From Streptomyces sp. CB02923 (GTDB taxonomy: Bacteria > Actinomycetota > Actinomycetes > Streptomycetales > Streptomycetaceae): DNA of 64,000 nucleotides. Shown piece by piece: positions 61,459-64,000 of the stretch; positions within the stretch are counted from its first letter, which is position 1, and every line of letters begins with the position of its first letter. Made by a program: the position numbers and the translations under genes. Location: assembly GCF_001905005.1 (NCBI RefSeq), contig NZ_LWKZ01000023.1, forward strand, positions 248,001-312,000, written 5' to 3'. The notes under the pieces were generated by a model. The model made no database searches, had not been told where the DNA came from, and saw only the letters and a program-made list of their open reading frames with translations.

Positions 61459-61664
61459 CGCCCGCGGCTCGCCCCTGAGCGCTTCCGGCAGGGCTGGCGG
61501 CCCGGCATCCGGAGCGCCACCTTCAGGTGTAACTCCGAACAAACGTAGCCCTGTTGGAGTGCTACGTACCGCCTGGTGCGGCTGCGCCGTTGGAGGTAGG
61601 AGGTAAGCGGGGCTGCGCGCGAGGACGGGAAGACCCCGGACGGCGCGCAGGGCGAGGGGGCGTC
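61459..61664. promoter_or_regulatory. Gap with imperfect palindromes before large gene
   Basis: 206 bases between the NTPase-WD40 stop and the next start. CACCT-TC-AGGTG lies near 61518-61529, and ACGTAGC (61543-61549) is inverted as GCTACGT (61561-61567). ACTCC and GGAGT flank the first arm. No strong terminator stem is seen, so read-through from the NTPase gene is possible alongside a local promoter. Confidence 0.4.
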
Positions 61665-64000
61665 ATGAGCACTCCGGCGGCACTGCGGCTGCTGCGCGGC
61701 ACCGACCTGCTGGACCTGTCCTTCGGCTTCACCGGGCTGGCGGTCGAAGGGTCCGGCGGCGACAGACGACTGGTGCGCGCCGACGCACAGACGGACGCCT
61801 GGATCGCCGTCACCTTCGGACCGCAGCACACGGTGGAACAGGCCTTCAGCGACGAAGTGCCGGGGGAGTCCCGCGACCTGCCCGTGGGCTCCCTCCTCAG
61901 CGGCCGGAGCGTCCTCGTCTTCGAGGTGGGCCCGCGGGACGCGGTGCCGTTCACCGAGGACGGGCTGCTCGACGCCATGCGCAGGCTCCCGCTGCGCGTC
62001 GTGGACGCGGCACGCGAACCGGACGCACCCCCCGCGGCTTCGACCCTCCGGACGCCGCCCGCGGCACCGGACGGCCGGGACGCCGCGGTCCGCGCCATGG
62101 CTCTGGTGCGGCTGCTGCGGACGACGGCCGAACTCACCGCCCGCCACGGCCCGGAGACCGCGCGAGCCCTCGCGGAAGCGGCGGGCGTGACGGCCGCGGG
62201 GACGGACCCCGGAGCGGCGGCCGTCGCGGCCGGCCCGCAGGACCCGCTCGCCGACCCCGCCCGCCTGCGTACCGGCGTCGAACTGCCCTACCGGCTCTAC
62301 CTGTCCCCCTCACAGAAGGGGAAGTGGATCCACCGGGGCCGCATTCCGGCGCCCGCGCCCGGCGCCCGCACCGAACTCTGGCACACCCGGCTCGACGCCG
62401 GGACCGTCCGCGCGGTCTGGAACCGGGAACGCGGCGGCGATCCCGGCGCGCCGTACGCGTTCCGGCAGGCGCTGGAGCCGGAGGACCGGCGGGACATCGT
62501 CGACCTCACCACCGGCGCGGGACTCCTCAAGCCCGACGGCACCCCGTACACCCCGCAGCCCGTCGCCGTACGGCTGCTCATGCTCTCGGCGGCGGGCGGC
62601 TGGCTGGACGGCCTCGGCACCTGGCCGCAGCGGCCGCGCGGCGTCTCCCTCTCCGAGTGGCGCCACCGCGCGGCCATGGGGCGCGACCACTACGTCCGGG
62701 TGATGCGGGAGGGTTTCCTGTGCCCCTTCGGGCACAAGGCGGTGTACGTCCGCGTCACCGAGCGGAAGTTCGACGACTCGCGGGCCGCCTACCTGATCCA
62801 GCGGGAGTTCGTCGTCGTGCGGCAGCCGCTGCGGACGTACGACCCGAACACCGCGCTGCCCGCCGGGCCGGACCCCGCGAGCGACCTGGCGAACGTGCTG
62901 TTCCCCTTCACCAGCGTGCGCCTCGACACGGTGGAGACGCCCAACCTCGTCCCACCCGCCGACCGGCGGAAGTTCTTCCCCGCGACACCCGCCGAGCAGC
63001 CGTTCCACTTCAAGGTCACCGCGGTCGACCACGGCGGGAACACGGTGGAGTTCCGTACCCCGCTGCTGTTCCTCGACGAGACGCTGGCCACGGGCGCCCA
63101 ACTCGCCGCGGCCGTCGCCGAGTACAACGCCCTGGACCGCAACCCGCCGGCCGGTGCCACCGCGGCGGAGCACCCGGCCGAGGCCAGCGCCGACCTCCTC
63201 GGCCAGTCCGTGGCCCTCGCGCCCACCCTCCGGCCCGACGACACCCGGCTCGACGTGACCCGGATGGTGTGGGGCATGGCGGCGCCGCCCGCGCTGGCCG
63301 ATCCGGCGCCGGGCGACCGGGCCGTGTCGAAGAACGCCCAGTTCCTGCCACAACTGCGGTGGGCGCAGGCCGCCGTGCCCGCCGTGGGCCGGCTCAGCGG
63401 CGCGGACGCCACCGTGCCCGTCGCCTACGCGCGGCGGTACGCCCTGTCCGGCTTCGACACCGTCGGCGGACCGGTGCGCAAGGCCAACGCGGGGCAGGTC
63501 TTCCTGAATCTGCTCACCCCCGCCGACCAGCCGCTGCGGATGGACTTCGGCGGGCAGCGCGACCGGTCCGGCGGCCTCACCGCGCCCAGCATGATCGTGT
63601 CCGGCCTGTCCCGCCTGACCGGGCCGGTCTCGGGCGTCCCGCCGGTCGGCGGACAGGACCCGCTCGCCCTCATCGCCGACGGGACCTTCCGGCCGGAGGA
63701 GTTCTTCCGGCCGCTGGACGTCCTCGACGCGGTCGGTCCGAGCCTGCTGGGCGTGGTCCCGCTGGCCGAGGTGATCAAGGGTGTGGACGGGCTGGGCAAG
63801 GCCCTGAAGGTGCCCAACTTCTTCACCGAGACCGTCAGCGCGGTCACCGGCTTCCTCTCCGACCTCGGCCGCGCCCGGCAACTGCTCGCCCACGAACTCG
63901 ACCGCTACCCGCCCGCGGCCCGCCAGGTCGCCGACACGGCGGAGAAGTTCGCCACCGTCGTCGGCGACTTCATCGCCCAAGGGCTCGCCGGCCGCACCGG
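61665..64000 (+). CDS. Very large uncharacterised protein, C-terminus outside window
   Basis: At least 778 residues from ATG 61665 behind GGGCGAGGGGG, open to the window end. It begins MSTPAALRLLRGTDLLDLSF and has no signal peptide. Recognisable pieces: GVELPYRLYLSPSQKGKWIHRG followed by TELWHTRLDAGTVRAVWNRE, ALEPEDRRDIVDLTTGAGLL, GRDHYVRVMREGFLCPFGHKAVYVRVTERKF and LIQREFVVVRQPLRTYD. Later helical stretches (DVLDAVGPSLLGVVPLAEVI, FFTETVSAVTGFLSDLGRARQLL) follow. I recall similar large streptomycete proteins of unknown function with the ELWHTRL motif, but know no assigned role. It follows the NTPase-WD40 gene by 206 bases in the same direction. Confidence 0.8.
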   Translation, partial: MSTPAALRLLRGTDLLDLSFGFTGLAVEGSGGDRRLVRADAQTDAWIAVTFGPQHTVEQAFSDEVPGESRDLPVGSLLSGRSVLVFEVGPRDAVPFTEDGLLDAMRRLPLRVVDAAREPDAPPAASTLRTPPAAPDGRDAAVRAMALVRLLRTTAELTARHGPETARALAEAAGVTAAGTDPGAAAVAAGPQDPLADPARLRTGVELPYRLYLSPSQKGKWIHRGRIPAPAPGARTELWHTRLDAGTVRAVWNRERGGDPGAPYAFRQALEPEDRRDIVDLTTGAGLLKPDGTPYTPQPVAVRLLMLSAAGGWLDGLGTWPQRPRGVSLSEWRHRAAMGRDHYVRVMREGFLCPFGHKAVYVRVTERKFDDSRAAYLIQREFVVVRQPLRTYDPNTALPAGPDPASDLANVLFPFTSVRLDTVETPNLVPPADRRKFFPATPAEQPFHFKVTAVDHGGNTVEFRTPLLFLDETLATGAQLAAAVAEYNALDRNPPAGATAAEHPAEASADLLGQSVALAPTLRPDDTRLDVTRMVWGMAAPPALADPAPGDRAVSKNAQFLPQLRWAQAAVPAVGRLSGADATVPVAYARRYALSGFDTVGGPVRKANAGQVFLNLLTPADQPLRMDFGGQRDRSGGLTAPSMIVSGLSRLTGPVSGVPPVGGQDPLALIADGTFRPEEFFRPLDVLDAVGPSLLGVVPLAEVIKGVDGLGKALKVPNFFTETVSAVTGFLSDLGRARQLLAHELDRYPPAARQVADTAEKFATVVGDFIAQGLAGRT

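Noticed and set aside
58507..61542. 1011-codon reverse-strand open frame opposite the NTPase-WD40 gene
   Set aside because: Its repetitive composition mirrors the WD40 repeats on the other strand and shows no motif of its own.

Overview
This window looks like chromosomal DNA of a Streptomyces or a very close relative. The DNA is very GC-rich, third codon positions are nearly all G or C, GTG and TTG starts are common, Shine-Dalgarno sequences are of the GGAGG type, and many gene pairs are controlled by one-component regulators. I see no rRNA or tRNA gene, CRISPR array, transposase, integrase or plasmid function. Fifty-two protein genes are supported; the first and last run off the window.

Layout. 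1-4.3 kb: the N-terminal part of a GAF/PAS sensory protein, then a polyol dehydrogenase with its DeoR-type regulator and a small hypothetical gene. 4.4-6.5 kb: a lasso-peptide precursor and its ATP-dependent cyclase, with no B1/B2 leader-processing genes in the window. 6.5-13 kb: a secreted trypsin-like protease, a membrane acyltransferase, a DUF1232 protein, a MmyB-type regulator and an ATP-dependent DNA ligase. 13-23 kb: a nucleoside hydrolase coupled to an MFS transporter, a hydrolase, a nucleotidyltransferase, a selenium-binding-protein-type methanethiol oxidase, a secreted AMIN-like protein, a HAD phosphatase and a TetR-controlled reductase pair.

23-38 kb is mostly conserved metabolism: CtaG-type oxidase assembly factor, 6-phosphofructokinase, the MurT/GatD lipid II amidation pair, peptide deformylase, a TetR/acyl-CoA dehydrogenase pair and glyoxylate carboligase. 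It also holds a GntR-MFS operon. 38-46 kb: an ABC-class ATPase, a pair of overlapping small membrane proteins, a helix-turn-helix regulator, an amidohydrolase, a secreted protein and a PLP-dependent dehydratase.

46-64 kb is the most accessory-looking part. It has a single-module NRPS (C-A-T-TE), a WYL regulator divergent from a DUF3224 gene, a membrane glycosyltransferase with a coupled small partner, and a six-repeat NHL protein. A lipoprotein, a 1255-residue helix-turn-helix/nSTAND-like NTPase/14-WD40 protein, and the start of a very large unrecognised protein follow.

The best leads are: (1) the lasso precursor-cyclase pair without B proteins, with a predicted nine-residue Gly-Glu ring; (2) the signalling-like NTPase-WD40 gene followed in the same direction by a large uncharacterised protein; (3) the orphan single-module NRPS with a cysteine-containing insertion in its adenylation domain; (4) several perfect palindromes in front of regulators or enzymes that look like operators. 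Function names come from motifs and remembered family features; no database search was run.
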